From: Lysobacter sp. ISL-50
GTDB lineage: Bacteria > Pseudomonadota > Gammaproteobacteria > Xanthomonadales > Xanthomonadaceae
Direction of reading: 5' to 3'
NCBI RefSeq assembly: GCF_018612875.1
Contig: NZ_JAGGRI010000026.1
Span: 1-64,000 of the forward strand
DNA length: 64,000 nt
Below are positions 39,405 through 47,316 of the stretch, piece after piece. Within the stretch, counting starts at the first letter, position 1. Every line of letters starts with the position of its first letter. The notes beneath the pieces are model-generated. The model saw only the letters and a list, made by a program, of their open reading frames with translations, made no database searches and was not told the DNA's origin. Made by a program: the position numbers and the translations under genes.

Positions 39405-39509
39405 GCTTTTTGCTCGTCATTCCCGCGAAGGCGGGAATCCAGGGCCTTTCGTGCGAGAACGCCTGAAGTCTCTGGATTCCCGCCTTCGCGGGAATGACGA
39501 GCAAAAAGC
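39405..39509. repeat. Inverted-repeat element with perfect 38-bp arms
   Basis: Bases 39405-39442 and 39472-39509 are perfect reverse complements; the outermost part GCTTTTTGCTC is not part of the dispersed element, only the inner CGTCATTCCCGCGAAGGCGG is. The 29-base core contains TTTCGTGCGAGAACGCC. Located between cyoD and the SURF1 gene, where the hairpin could end or attenuate the cyo transcript. Confidence 0.92.
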
Positions 39510-39545
39510 CAACGCCCGCTGGCGACCATTGAAGAGGCCACGACC

Positions 39546-40325
39546 ATGACCGCAACCCCTGCCAAGCGCCCCCGCGGCCGCTTCGCGCTGGCGGTCCTGT
39601 CGCTGCTCTTCATCGCCGTCTTCCTCGGCCTGATCGCATTGGGCGCGTGGCAGGTGCAACGCCGCGCCTGGAAACTCGACCTGATCCAGCGCGTGGAAGC
39701 GCGCGTGCACGCCCTGCCCGGCGCGGCGCCAGGGCCGGCTGAATGGCCGACGGTCGGCGCCGCGCGCGACGAGTACAGGCACGTGCGCCTGCAAGGCCGC
39801 TACCTGCCCGCGCACGACACCCTGACCCAGGCGGTGACCGAACTCGGCCCGGGTTTCTGGCTGCTGACGCCGTTCCAAACCCAGGACGGCAACATCGTTC
39901 TGGTCAATCGCGGCTTCGTGCCGAACGCGCGCGCAGCCGCCGCTTCGCCGCCGCCCACCGACACGCAGGTCACCGGCCTGCTACGCCTGAGCGAACCCGG
40001 CGGCGGTTTCCTGCGCGACAACGCGCCGGCCCGGGATCGCTGGTACTCGCGCGATGTCCAGGCCATCGCCGCCGCGCGCGGCCTGCGGCCGGTCGCGCCC
40101 TACTTCATCGACGCCGACCGCGCCGCGCCCCTGCCGCGCGATCCAGGCACGCAGCCGGCCTGGCCGGTCGGCGGCCTGACGGTGATAAAGTTTCCCAACA
40201 ATCATCTGCAATACGCGCTGACATGGTTCGCGCTGGCGTTGATGGTGGTCGCGGCCGCCGGGCGCGTGGCGCTGGAAGAACGCCGCTTGCGCCGCGCCGC
40301 GCGCGCGTCCGATGGGCTTCAATGA
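39546..40325 (+). CDS. SURF1 family oxidase assembly protein
   Basis: Helps insert heme into terminal oxidase subunit I. 259 residues. N-terminal membrane segment (about 15-36) followed by the family motif LGAWQVQRRAWKLDLI, a periplasmic domain with VLVNRGFVP and NNHLQYALTWFALA leading into the second membrane segment (about 223-243). It sits right after cyoD on the same strand, separated by the hairpin repeat, in the place where enterobacteria have cyoE. No heme o synthase gene is present in the window. Confidence 0.9.
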   Translation: MTATPAKRPRGRFALAVLSLLFIAVFLGLIALGAWQVQRRAWKLDLIQRVEARVHALPGAAPGPAEWPTVGAARDEYRHVRLQGRYLPAHDTLTQAVTELGPGFWLLTPFQTQDGNIVLVNRGFVPNARAAAASPPPTDTQVTGLLRLSEPGGGFLRDNAPARDRWYSRDVQAIAAARGLRPVAPYFIDADRAAPLPRDPGTQPAWPVGGLTVIKFPNNHLQYALTWFALALMVVAAAGRVALEERRLRRAARASDGLQ

Positions 40326-40334
40326 GGTACGCCG

Positions 40335-41717
40335 ATGCGCGACACACCGCTTTCCCGCGCTGCTGAGGTCCGCTCCGCATCGCCCTCGACCGATGAGGCG
40401 AGCCCACACGCCGAACTCGGCCAATCGCGCACGGACTCCGGCACCCGCGACAACGCCGGCGTCAAGAACATGCACCAGCTGATCCAGCTGCGATGGATCG
40501 CGGTGATCGGCCAGGTTGCCACCATCGTCTTCGTCCACTTCGGCTTCAACATCAAGCTGCCGCTGATGCCGATGGCGATCGTGCTGGCCTGTCTGGCCGC
40601 GTTCAACCTGGTCAGCATGCTGCGCTGGCGCCGCCGCGAGAAAGTCACCAACGGCGCGCTGTTCCTGGCCTTGCTGGTCGATATCCTCACCCTGACCGCG
40701 CAGCTGTATTTGAGCGGCGGCGCGGCCAATCCCTTCGTGTTCCTGTATCTGCTGCAAGTGGTGCTGGCGGCGGTGCTGCTGCGCACCTGGGCGAGCTGGG
40801 CGGTGGTGGTCGTCACCAGCGCGTGCTTCATCGCCTTGACCGCGTTCGCCGGCCCGGTGGTGATTCCGGCCGACCCGACCCGCGGCCTGGCCGATCCCTA
40901 TGTGCAGGGCATGTTGCTGTGCTTCGTGCTCAACGCGACCTTGCTGGTGGTGTTCATCACCCGCATCGGCCGCATCCTGCGCGCGCGCGACGCGCGCCTG
41001 GCCGATCTGCGCCAACGCGCCGCCGAGGAAGAACACATCGTGCGCATGGGCCTGCTGGCCTCCGGCGCCGCGCACGAGCTGGGCACGCCGCTGGCGACGC
41101 TGTCGGTGATCCTCGGCGACTGGCGGCGCATGCCGCCGTTCACGCAGCAGCCCGAGCTGCTGCAGGAACTCGACGAAATGCAGACCCAGCTGACCCGCTG
41201 CAAGAGCATCGTCACCGGCATCCTGCTGTCGGCCGGCGAAGCGCGCGGCGAGGCGCCGGCGCAGACCACGGTGGTGGCCTTTCTCGACGATCTGGTGGCG
41301 CAATGGCGCGGCACCCGCCCGGTGCGCGGATTCGACTACGAGAACGGCTTCGGCGAGGATGTGGCGATCATTTCCGATTCCGGCCTGAAGCAGATGATCT
41401 GCAACGTGCTCGACAACGCGCTGGAGGCCTCGCCCGGCTGGGTCGGCCTGGAGTCGTGGCGCGACGGCGACAAGCTGGTGCTGCGCGTCAGCGACGCCGG
41501 CCCGGGTTTCGCCCCGGCGATGCTGTCGCATTTCGGCAAGCCGTATCAGTCCAGCAAGGGCCGCCCCGGCGGCGGCCTGGGCCTGTTCCTGGCGCTCAAC
41601 GTCGCCCGCCAGCTCGGCGGCAGCATCGTCGCGCGCAATCGCGAACCCAGCGGCGCGGTGGTGACCATGAACCTGCCGCTGTCGCCCCTGACCCTCAGCG
41701 AGGCCGGCGATGAGTGA
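40335..41717 (+). CDS. regB: RegB/PrrB family redox-sensing histidine kinase
   Basis: Membrane kinase that reads the oxidation state of the ubiquinone pool and phosphorylates RegA. 460 residues: a 45-residue polar leader, six membrane segments (about 55-210) and DHp/ATPase domains. The quinone-binding loop motif GGAANPF is at 128-134, the phosphoacceptor is His247 in SGAAHELGTPLATL, and Cys289 in LTRCKSI lies at the place of the redox-active cysteine of Rhodobacter RegB. GAGG is 10 bp before the ATG, and the gene starts 9 bases after the SURF1 stop. Its end overlaps regA by 8 bp. Confidence 0.9.
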   Translation: MRDTPLSRAAEVRSASPSTDEASPHAELGQSRTDSGTRDNAGVKNMHQLIQLRWIAVIGQVATIVFVHFGFNIKLPLMPMAIVLACLAAFNLVSMLRWRRREKVTNGALFLALLVDILTLTAQLYLSGGAANPFVFLYLLQVVLAAVLLRTWASWAVVVVTSACFIALTAFAGPVVIPADPTRGLADPYVQGMLLCFVLNATLLVVFITRIGRILRARDARLADLRQRAAEEEHIVRMGLLASGAAHELGTPLATLSVILGDWRRMPPFTQQPELLQELDEMQTQLTRCKSIVTGILLSAGEARGEAPAQTTVVAFLDDLVAQWRGTRPVRGFDYENGFGEDVAIISDSGLKQMICNVLDNALEASPGWVGLESWRDGDKLVLRVSDAGPGFAPAMLSHFGKPYQSSKGRPGGGLGLFLALNVARQLGGSIVARNREPSGAVVTMNLPLSPLTLSEAGDE

Positions 41718-42291
41718 CACCGATCCGCGCGACGGCGATCGCGCCGAGCCCGGCGACGACGAACCGCGGCGCCTGTTGATCGTCGAGGACGACGCCGCCT
41801 TCGCGCGCACGCTCAGCCGTTCGTTCGAGCGCCGCGGCTACATCGTCCACAACGCCGCGCAACTGAGCGAAGTCGAAGCGCTGCTGCGCGAGCACAGCCC
41901 CGGCTACGCGGTGGTCGATCTGAAACTGGCCGGCGGCGATTCCGGCCTGACCTGCGTGCAGGCGCTGCACGAACACGATCCGGACATGCTGATCGTGGTG
42001 TTGACCGGCTACGCCAGCATCGCCACCGCGGTGGAGGCGATCAAGCTCGGCGCCTGCCATTACCTGGCGAAGCCTTCCAACACCGACGACATCGAGGCCG
42101 CCTTCGGCCGCGCCGAGGGCGATGCGACGGTGGAACTCACCGAGCGCCAGACCTCGATCAAGACCCTGGAGTGGGAACGCATCCACGAGATGCTGGCGCA
42201 GACCGACTTCAACATCTCCGAGACCGCGCGCCGGCTCGGCATGCACCGCCGCACCCTGGCGCGCAAGCTCGGCAAGCATCGGGTGAAGTAA
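41710..42291 (+). CDS. regA: RegA/PrrA/ActR family response regulator
   Basis: DNA-binding partner of RegB; global regulator of respiration genes. 193 residues. Receiver (about 20-135) with Asp70 in AVVDLKLAGGDSGL and the signature LTGYASIATAVEAIKLGA, then a short linker and a Fis-type helix-turn-helix at the C-terminus (ISETARRLGMHRRTLARKLG) that is near-identical to RegA/ActR. Overlap with regB means co-translation. Placement after cyoABCD-SURF1 suggests control of this oxidase. Confidence 0.92.
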   Translation: MSDTDPRDGDRAEPGDDEPRRLLIVEDDAAFARTLSRSFERRGYIVHNAAQLSEVEALLREHSPGYAVVDLKLAGGDSGLTCVQALHEHDPDMLIVVLTGYASIATAVEAIKLGACHYLAKPSNTDDIEAAFGRAEGDATVELTERQTSIKTLEWERIHEMLAQTDFNISETARRLGMHRRTLARKLGKHRVK

Positions 42292-42429
42292 GTCGGCGAC
42301 GCCGCTCGCGCCGGCCGCCGCCGGAATCGTTTGCGCGAACGGCAAAAGACGCGTCCGAACCGAGAACGCGTTTTCCCCGCCGGCCACGCGCCCGCACCTT
42401 AAAGCGAAGGCCGTCGCAGCTGCGCCGGA

Positions 42430-42606
42430 ATGTTGCTTATGCGTACTCTGCATGCGCTCTCGCACAGCGGCGGCTTCCTCCGGGACCTGTACTACCGTCT
42501 CAACGTGCTCAACCTGCATCTGCCGCCGCTGCGCGACAACCTGATCGTCGCCGCATCGATTGCCGCGAGGCGCGGGTCAGGCAATACGGCTACAACATCT
42601 CGGTGA
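42430..42606 (+). pseudogene. Remnant of a sigma-54 dependent (NtrC-type) regulator
   Basis: A 58-codon frame includes FLRDLYYRLNVLNLHLPPLRD, a recognisable match to the FREDLYYRLNV-LPPLRER block of NtrC-family AAA+ domains, with the second residue of FRED-type sequence altered. Nothing before or after it in frame belongs to the family. About 40 bases on, in another frame (42575-42640), VRQYGYNISV resembles the start of a Fis-type helix-turn-helix of the same kind of protein. The rest, including Walker A and B, is gone. A decayed gene between regA and the isoamylase gene. Confidence 0.65.
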
Positions 42607-42806
42607 TCGTTCCGGCGCGGCGGGCGCAGCCGGCCGCCGCGCGAGTCTTCAGCGAACTGTGAGGCAAGCCGCGAATGAGCGTCCACAGCAGCGCTCGGCG
42701 TTCATTGAATACGATTGCAATCGGAATTGTGCGCCCCGAGGCGAGCGTAGAGTTGGCCCGCATGCGCGCCTCGCGCGCGTTCCGACCTCGAAGGGAGTAC
42801 GCGGCG

Positions 42807-45143
42807 ATGGGCAAGGGTTTGCGTGGGTTGAGCATGCGGTCGGCCGGCGCCGCCGCCGTACTCGGGTTGATGTTGATAGCCGCGCCGCCGTTCGAGGCGC
42901 GCGCCGCCGTCGATGCGCAGCAACTGGGCGCGCGCTACGACGCCTCGCAGAGCAATCTCAACTTCCGCGTGTACTCCTCGCGCGCCAGCCGCTTGGAAGT
43001 GTTCCTGTACGCCAGCCCGAGCGGCGCGCAGGAAGTCGCGCGGCTGCCGCTCAGCAAGGACGCGGCCACCCAGGTCTGGTCGCTCTCGGTGCCGGTCTCC
43101 ACGATCAAAACCAGCTACGGCATCACCGGCACGGTCTACTACGGTTACCGCGCCTGGGGACCGAACTGGCCGTACAACGCGGCCTGGACCAAGGGCAGCG
43201 CCAGCGGCTTCGTCAGCGATGTCGACAGCGCCGGCAACCGCTTCAATCCCAACAAGCTGCTGATCGATCCTTACGCGCGCGAAATCAGCCAGGACCCGAA
43301 CACAGCCGCCTGCACCGACGGCACGATCTACGCCACCGGCGCCGTTCACCGCAACAAGGACAGCGGCGCGTGCGCGAGCAAGAGCATCGCGCTGCTGCCC
43401 GATACCAGCGCGGTCGGCAGCAAGCCCGCGCGCGCGCTCAAGGACGAGGTGATCTACGAAGTCCATGTGCGCGGCCTGACCCGCAACGACAGCGGCGTGC
43501 CCGCGGCCGAACGCGGCACCTACAAGGGCGCGGCGCGCAAGGCCGCGGCGCTGGCGGCGCTGGGCGTCACCGCGGTGGAATTCCTGCCGGTGCAGGAAAC
43601 CCAGAACGATCAGAACGACGTCGCGCCGAACTCGACCGCCGACGATAACTATTGGGGCTACATGACCCTGAATTATTTCGCCCCGGATCGGCGCTACGCC
43701 TACGACAAGACCCCCGGCGGGCCGACGCGCGAGTGGAAGGCGATGGTCAAGGCCTATCACGACGCCGGAATCAAGGTGTATATCGACGTGGTCTACAACC
43801 ACACCGGCGAAGGCGGGCCGTGGGGCGGCAGTGACGGCTTGACGGTCTACAACCTGCTGTCGTGGCGCGGACTCGACAATCCGGCCTATTACTCGCTCAG
43901 CAGCGACTTCCAACATCCCTGGGACAACACCGGCGTCGGCGGCAACTACAACACCCGCCATCCGACCGCGCAGAATCTGATCGTCGATTCGCTGGCTTAC
44001 TGGCGCGACAGCCTGGGCGTGGACGGCTTCCGTTTCGACCTCGCTTCGGTACTGGGCAACAGCTGCCAGCACGGCTGTTTCAACTTCGACAAGAACGACG
44101 GCGGCAACGCGCTCAACCGCATCGTCGCCGAACTGCCGCCGCGTCCGGCCGCGGGCGGCGCGGGCCTGGACCTGATCGCCGAGCCGTGGGCGATCGGCGG
44201 CAATTCGTATCAGGTCGGCGGTTTCCCGGCCGGCTGGGCGGAATGGAACGGCCTGTACCGCGACGCGCTGCGCAAGAAGCAGAACAAGCTCGGCATGGAG
44301 ACAGTGACGCCAGGAACCTTGGCCTCGCGCTTCGCCGGCTCCAGCGATCTGTACGGCGACGACGGCCGCAAGCCCTGGCACTCGATCAACTTCATGGTCG
44401 CCCACGACGGCTTCACCTTGAACGATCTGTATGCCTATAACAGCAAGCAGAACAATCAGCCCTGGCCCTACGGCCCGTCCGACGGCGGCGAAGACAACAA
44501 CATCAGCTGGAATCAGGCCGGCGTGGTCGCCGAGCAACGCAAGGCCGCGCGCACCGGCCTCGCTTTCATGATGCTGAGCGCGGGCGTGCCGATGATCACC
44601 GGCGGCGATGAGGCCCTGCGCACCCAGTTCGGCAACAACAACACCTACAACCTGGATTCGGCGGCGAACTGGCTGTACTGGACGCGCAGCGCGATCGAGA
44701 CCGACCACGAAACCTACACCCGGCGCCTGATCGCGTTCCGCAAGGCGCATCCGGCCTTGCGTCCGGCCGGGTTTTATTCCGGCACGGACGGCAACGGCAA
44801 CGTGATGGAGCAGCTGCGCTGGTTCAAGCCCGACGGCGCGCAGGCCGATACGGCTTATTTCAACGACGCCAATAGTCATGCCTTGGCCTGGCGTGTCGAT
44901 GGCAGCGAATTCGGCGACAGCGCCGGCGCGATCTATGTCGCCTACAACGGCTGGTCGGCGCCGGTGAATTTCGTTCTGCCATGGCCGGGCAGCGGCAAGC
45001 AGTGGTATCGGGTGACGGATACGGCGACGTGGAACGAGGGGCCGAACGCGGTGGCGGTGCCGGGCAGCGAGACGTTGATTGGCGGGGAGAATGCGACTTA
45101 TGGGTTGCAGGCGCGGTCGGTGTTGTTGTTGATTGCGAAGTAG
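42807..45143 (+). CDS. Secreted isoamylase (glycogen/starch debranching enzyme)
   Basis: Hydrolyses alpha-1,6 branch points of glycogen and amylopectin outside the cell. 778 residues, the size of the Pseudomonas amyloderamosa isoamylase precursor, which it resembles closely from recall (for example YYGYRAWGPNWPY, KPARALKDEVIYEVHVRG and VTAVEFLPVQETQND). Signal peptide about 1-32 (cut after EARA). An N-terminal CBM48-like domain precedes the GH13 barrel with VYNHTGEGG, GFRFDLASV (nucleophile Asp), IAEPWAIGG (acid Glu) and VAHDGFTL. AAGGGAG stands 9 bp before the ATG at 42807; the open frame upstream lacks any export signal. Not part of a glg operon, and the signal peptide separates it from GlgX. 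Confidence 0.93.
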   Translation: MGKGLRGLSMRSAGAAAVLGLMLIAAPPFEARAAVDAQQLGARYDASQSNLNFRVYSSRASRLEVFLYASPSGAQEVARLPLSKDAATQVWSLSVPVSTIKTSYGITGTVYYGYRAWGPNWPYNAAWTKGSASGFVSDVDSAGNRFNPNKLLIDPYAREISQDPNTAACTDGTIYATGAVHRNKDSGACASKSIALLPDTSAVGSKPARALKDEVIYEVHVRGLTRNDSGVPAAERGTYKGAARKAAALAALGVTAVEFLPVQETQNDQNDVAPNSTADDNYWGYMTLNYFAPDRRYAYDKTPGGPTREWKAMVKAYHDAGIKVYIDVVYNHTGEGGPWGGSDGLTVYNLLSWRGLDNPAYYSLSSDFQHPWDNTGVGGNYNTRHPTAQNLIVDSLAYWRDSLGVDGFRFDLASVLGNSCQHGCFNFDKNDGGNALNRIVAELPPRPAAGGAGLDLIAEPWAIGGNSYQVGGFPAGWAEWNGLYRDALRKKQNKLGMETVTPGTLASRFAGSSDLYGDDGRKPWHSINFMVAHDGFTLNDLYAYNSKQNNQPWPYGPSDGGEDNNISWNQAGVVAEQRKAARTGLAFMMLSAGVPMITGGDEALRTQFGNNNTYNLDSAANWLYWTRSAIETDHETYTRRLIAFRKAHPALRPAGFYSGTDGNGNVMEQLRWFKPDGAQADTAYFNDANSHALAWRVDGSEFGDSAGAIYVAYNGWSAPVNFVLPWPGSGKQWYRVTDTATWNEGPNAVAVPGSETLIGGENATYGLQARSVLLLIAK

Positions 45144-45185
45144 GTAGATTCTTTCGTCGGATCAGACTTTGCCGCGCCCTTTCCA

Positions 45186-45269
45186 GACCGTCATTCCCGC
45201 GAACGCGGGCTCCGCTTTACTTCGGCGGAGCCGAACATCCAGTGACTTTAGACGTCCTCGCAAGATCAG
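45186..45269. repeat. Composite repeat: CGTCATTCCCGCGAACGCGGG plus 34-base module
   Basis: CGTCATTCCCGCGAACGCGGG is followed by a 34-base module (45215-45248, beginning CTTTACTTCGGCGGAGCCGA and ending CCAGTGACTT) that recurs exactly at 49380-49413. The module contains the small hairpin TTCGGC-GGA-GCCGAA. Lies downstream of the isoamylase gene. Confidence 0.85.
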
Positions 45270-45385
45270 GGCGAATCCCCCAGACCGTCATTCCCGCGAA
45301 GGCGGGAATCCAGGGCATTTCGTGCGAGAACGTTTGAGGCCCTGGATTCCCGCCTTCGCGGGAATGACGGTCTGGGGGATTCGCC
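45270..45385. repeat. Perfect 47-bp inverted repeat with 22-base loop
   Basis: Bases 45270-45316 and 45339-45385 are exact reverse complements. The inner part is the dispersed CGTCATTCCCGCGAAGGCGG element; the outer 18 bases (GGCGAATCCCCCAGAC...) are unique to this site. The loop ATTTCGTGCGAGAACGTTTG matches the core of the other copies. The hairpin could end isoamylase transcription, although no T-run follows. Confidence 0.95.
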
Positions 45386-45579
45386 TGTGAACGTTTACTG
45401 CGTCGTAGTTGAACCCAAACGGAGCAGTTCAACCCAAACGGATTTGCCCCATCCAGCGATTCACCCCGTCTCACGCCAAGACACAATATCGAAGCCCTCC
45501 AGTAACGTCGCCATGACACACCCAGGACTAAGTTAGGCCCCCACCCGCCCTACCCCAGGGCCGCCAGAGGAGCCGCGCC

Positions 45580-46272
45580 ATGTCCGCCAAACCCACCATC
45601 GTTCTCGTGCACGGCTTCTGGGGCGGCGCGGCGCACTGGGCCAAGACCATCGCCGAGCTGTCGCGCAAGGGCTATCGCGACATCAAGGCGGTCGAGCTGC
45701 CGTTGACCTCGCTGGCCGACGACGCCGAACGCACGCGCAAGATGGTCGCTCAGGTCGGCGGGCCGGTGCTGCTGGTGGGCCATTCCTACGGCGGCGCGGT
45801 CATCAGCGAAGCCGGCAATCACGACAACGTGGTCGGACTGGTGTACATCGCCGCGTTCGCGCCGGACGCGGGCGAGAGCCCGGGCGGCATCACGCAGGAA
45901 CATGTGCCGGACGCGGCGGCGAATCTGGCGCCGGACAGCGACGGTTATCTGTGGCTGAAGGCGGACAAGTTCCATGAGAGCTTCTGCCAGGATCTCAGCG
46001 CCGAGGAAGGCCTGATCATGGGCGTCACCCAGAAGGCGCCGCTGGCCAGCGCCTTCGGCGACACCGTCGCCACGCCGGCGTGGCGCTCCAAGCCGAGCTG
46101 GTATCAGGTCTCCAGCCAGGACCGCATGATCGCGCCGCAGAATCAGCAGCGCATGTCGGCGCGCATGAATGCGAAGAAGGTCATCACGCTCGACGCCGGC
46201 CATGCTTCGCTGGCGTCGCGCCCGGTCGAGGTGGCGGCGCTGATCGATGAGGCGGCGCAGGCGGTGGGTTGA
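45580..46272 (+). CDS. Alpha/beta hydrolase
   Basis: 230 residues, one alpha/beta hydrolase fold without signal peptide, so cytoplasmic. The oxyanion segment VLVHGFWGGAAHW is at the start, the nucleophile elbow is LLVGHSYGGAV (Ser about 70), and the catalytic His is in LDAGHASLASRP near the end. Proteins of this pattern are often annotated as salicylate esterase-like or EstC-type hydrolases; substrate unknown. GAGGAG lies about 8 bp before the ATG. It stands alone between two repeat clusters. Confidence 0.85.
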   Translation: MSAKPTIVLVHGFWGGAAHWAKTIAELSRKGYRDIKAVELPLTSLADDAERTRKMVAQVGGPVLLVGHSYGGAVISEAGNHDNVVGLVYIAAFAPDAGESPGGITQEHVPDAAANLAPDSDGYLWLKADKFHESFCQDLSAEEGLIMGVTQKAPLASAFGDTVATPAWRSKPSWYQVSSQDRMIAPQNQQRMSARMNAKKVITLDAGHASLASRPVEVAALIDEAAQAVG

Positions 46273-46287
46273 GCGGCGGGGCCTCGC

Positions 46288-46439
46288 TTTTGTAGGAGGG
46301 GCTTCAGCCCCGATGCTTTTGTCTCAGGTAGCGGCGATCAGATCTGAAAGGAAAGCATCGGGGCTGAAGCCCCTCCCACATAAGCTAAAAAGCATCGGGG
46401 CTGAAGCCTCTCCCACAAAAGCCCTCTCCCACATAAGCT
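46288..46439. repeat. Cluster of REP-like elements (GTGGGAGGGGCTTCAGCCCCGATGC)
   Basis: One forward copy (about 46288-46320) and two inverse copies (about 46352-46386 and 46388-46421) of a 33-base palindromic element, plus a truncated inverse copy (46422-46439). The last copy runs into the 3-prime end of the AraC gene and supplies its TAG stop. These resemble, but are not identical to, the units in the 132-bp array at 27 kb. Confidence 0.85.
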
Positions 46440-47217
46440 AAAGCGACATCGCCAGATAACGGCTCGGCGGCATGCCGATCAAGCGCTTGAACATGGTCGT
46501 GAACGCCGACGCGCTTTCGTAACCCAGATCCAGCGCCAGCGCGGTGATCGCCTCGCCCGCGGCCAGACGCGGCAACGCGGCGAAGATCGCCGCCTGCCGG
46601 CACCACTGGCCGAAGCTGGTGCCGGTCTGCGCGCGGAAACGCCGGGTGAAGGTGCGCCGGCTCATCGCCAGGTCGCGGCACCAGTCGTCGATGCTGTCGT
46701 GCGGCGACGGATGGGCCAGGTACGCGCGGCAGCGCCTGGCCAGGCGCGGATCGGCCGGAAACGGGATGTCCAGCGGCAGCACCGGCGCGCGTTCGATCTC
46801 GTGCACGATCAGCGAATAGATCAGGTCCGGACGCGAACCGCTGCCTGCGTCGACCAGCAGCGGCAGATCCAGGGTTTCCAGCAGCAGATGACGCATCAGC
46901 GGCGACACGCCGATCACCCGGCAGTCGCGCGGCAAGGCCGCGCTGACTTCGGGTTCGATATAGATGCTGCGTGTGCTGATCTGCGCCAGCACATGCACGT
47001 CGTGGCTCATGCCGGCCGGAATCCACGCCGCGCGCTCGGGCGGTACGATCCAGCGGCCGGTCTGCGTGCCCACCACCATGATCCCGTGCGCGGCATACAG
47101 CAACTGCGAGCGGCGATGATCGTGCCGGGCGATGCGGTGATGGGTCGGGTGCTCGTTCGACGTCGCGACGATGCGCCCGGGCAGACTGTCGGCCTGGACC
47201 GCAAGGACGTTGCGCAT
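46438..47217 (-). CDS. AraC family transcriptional regulator
   Basis: 259 residues. A cupin-type sensor domain (about 15-130; HHRIARHDHRRSQLLYAAHG, IVPPERAAWIPAGMSHDV) and a C-terminal double helix-turn-helix (about 165-255; SRRTFTRRFRAQTGTSFGQW and GYESASAFTTMFKRLIGMPP). It belongs to the NimR/RcsA-like AraC subgroup that often controls a divergent exporter. It is divergent from the Fsr-type MFS gene with 99 bases between starts, so that exporter is the likely target. A TTGACC element at 47238-47243 on the plus strand may be the exporter promoter; this is weak. Confidence 0.9.
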   Translation of the reverse strand: MRNVLAVQADSLPGRIVATSNEHPTHHRIARHDHRRSQLLYAAHGIMVVGTQTGRWIVPPERAAWIPAGMSHDVHVLAQISTRSIYIEPEVSAALPRDCRVIGVSPLMRHLLLETLDLPLLVDAGSGSRPDLIYSLIVHEIERAPVLPLDIPFPADPRLARRCRAYLAHPSPHDSIDDWCRDLAMSRRTFTRRFRAQTGTSFGQWCRQAAIFAALPRLAAGEAITALALDLGYESASAFTTMFKRLIGMPPSRYLAMSL

Positions 47218-47316
47218 TGGCCCGTTCTCGAAGATTGTTGACCTGAATGATAGTGCGGGCAGGATAAAGGCGGCGTCTACTGGAGGGGTTCAGCCCCTCC
47301 CCACTCGCCGCGACCG

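Noticed and set aside
42171..42662. Plus-strand frame of 163 codons after regA
   Set aside because: It starts inside regA in another frame and is low-complexity; only its end overlaps the sigma-54 activator remnant.
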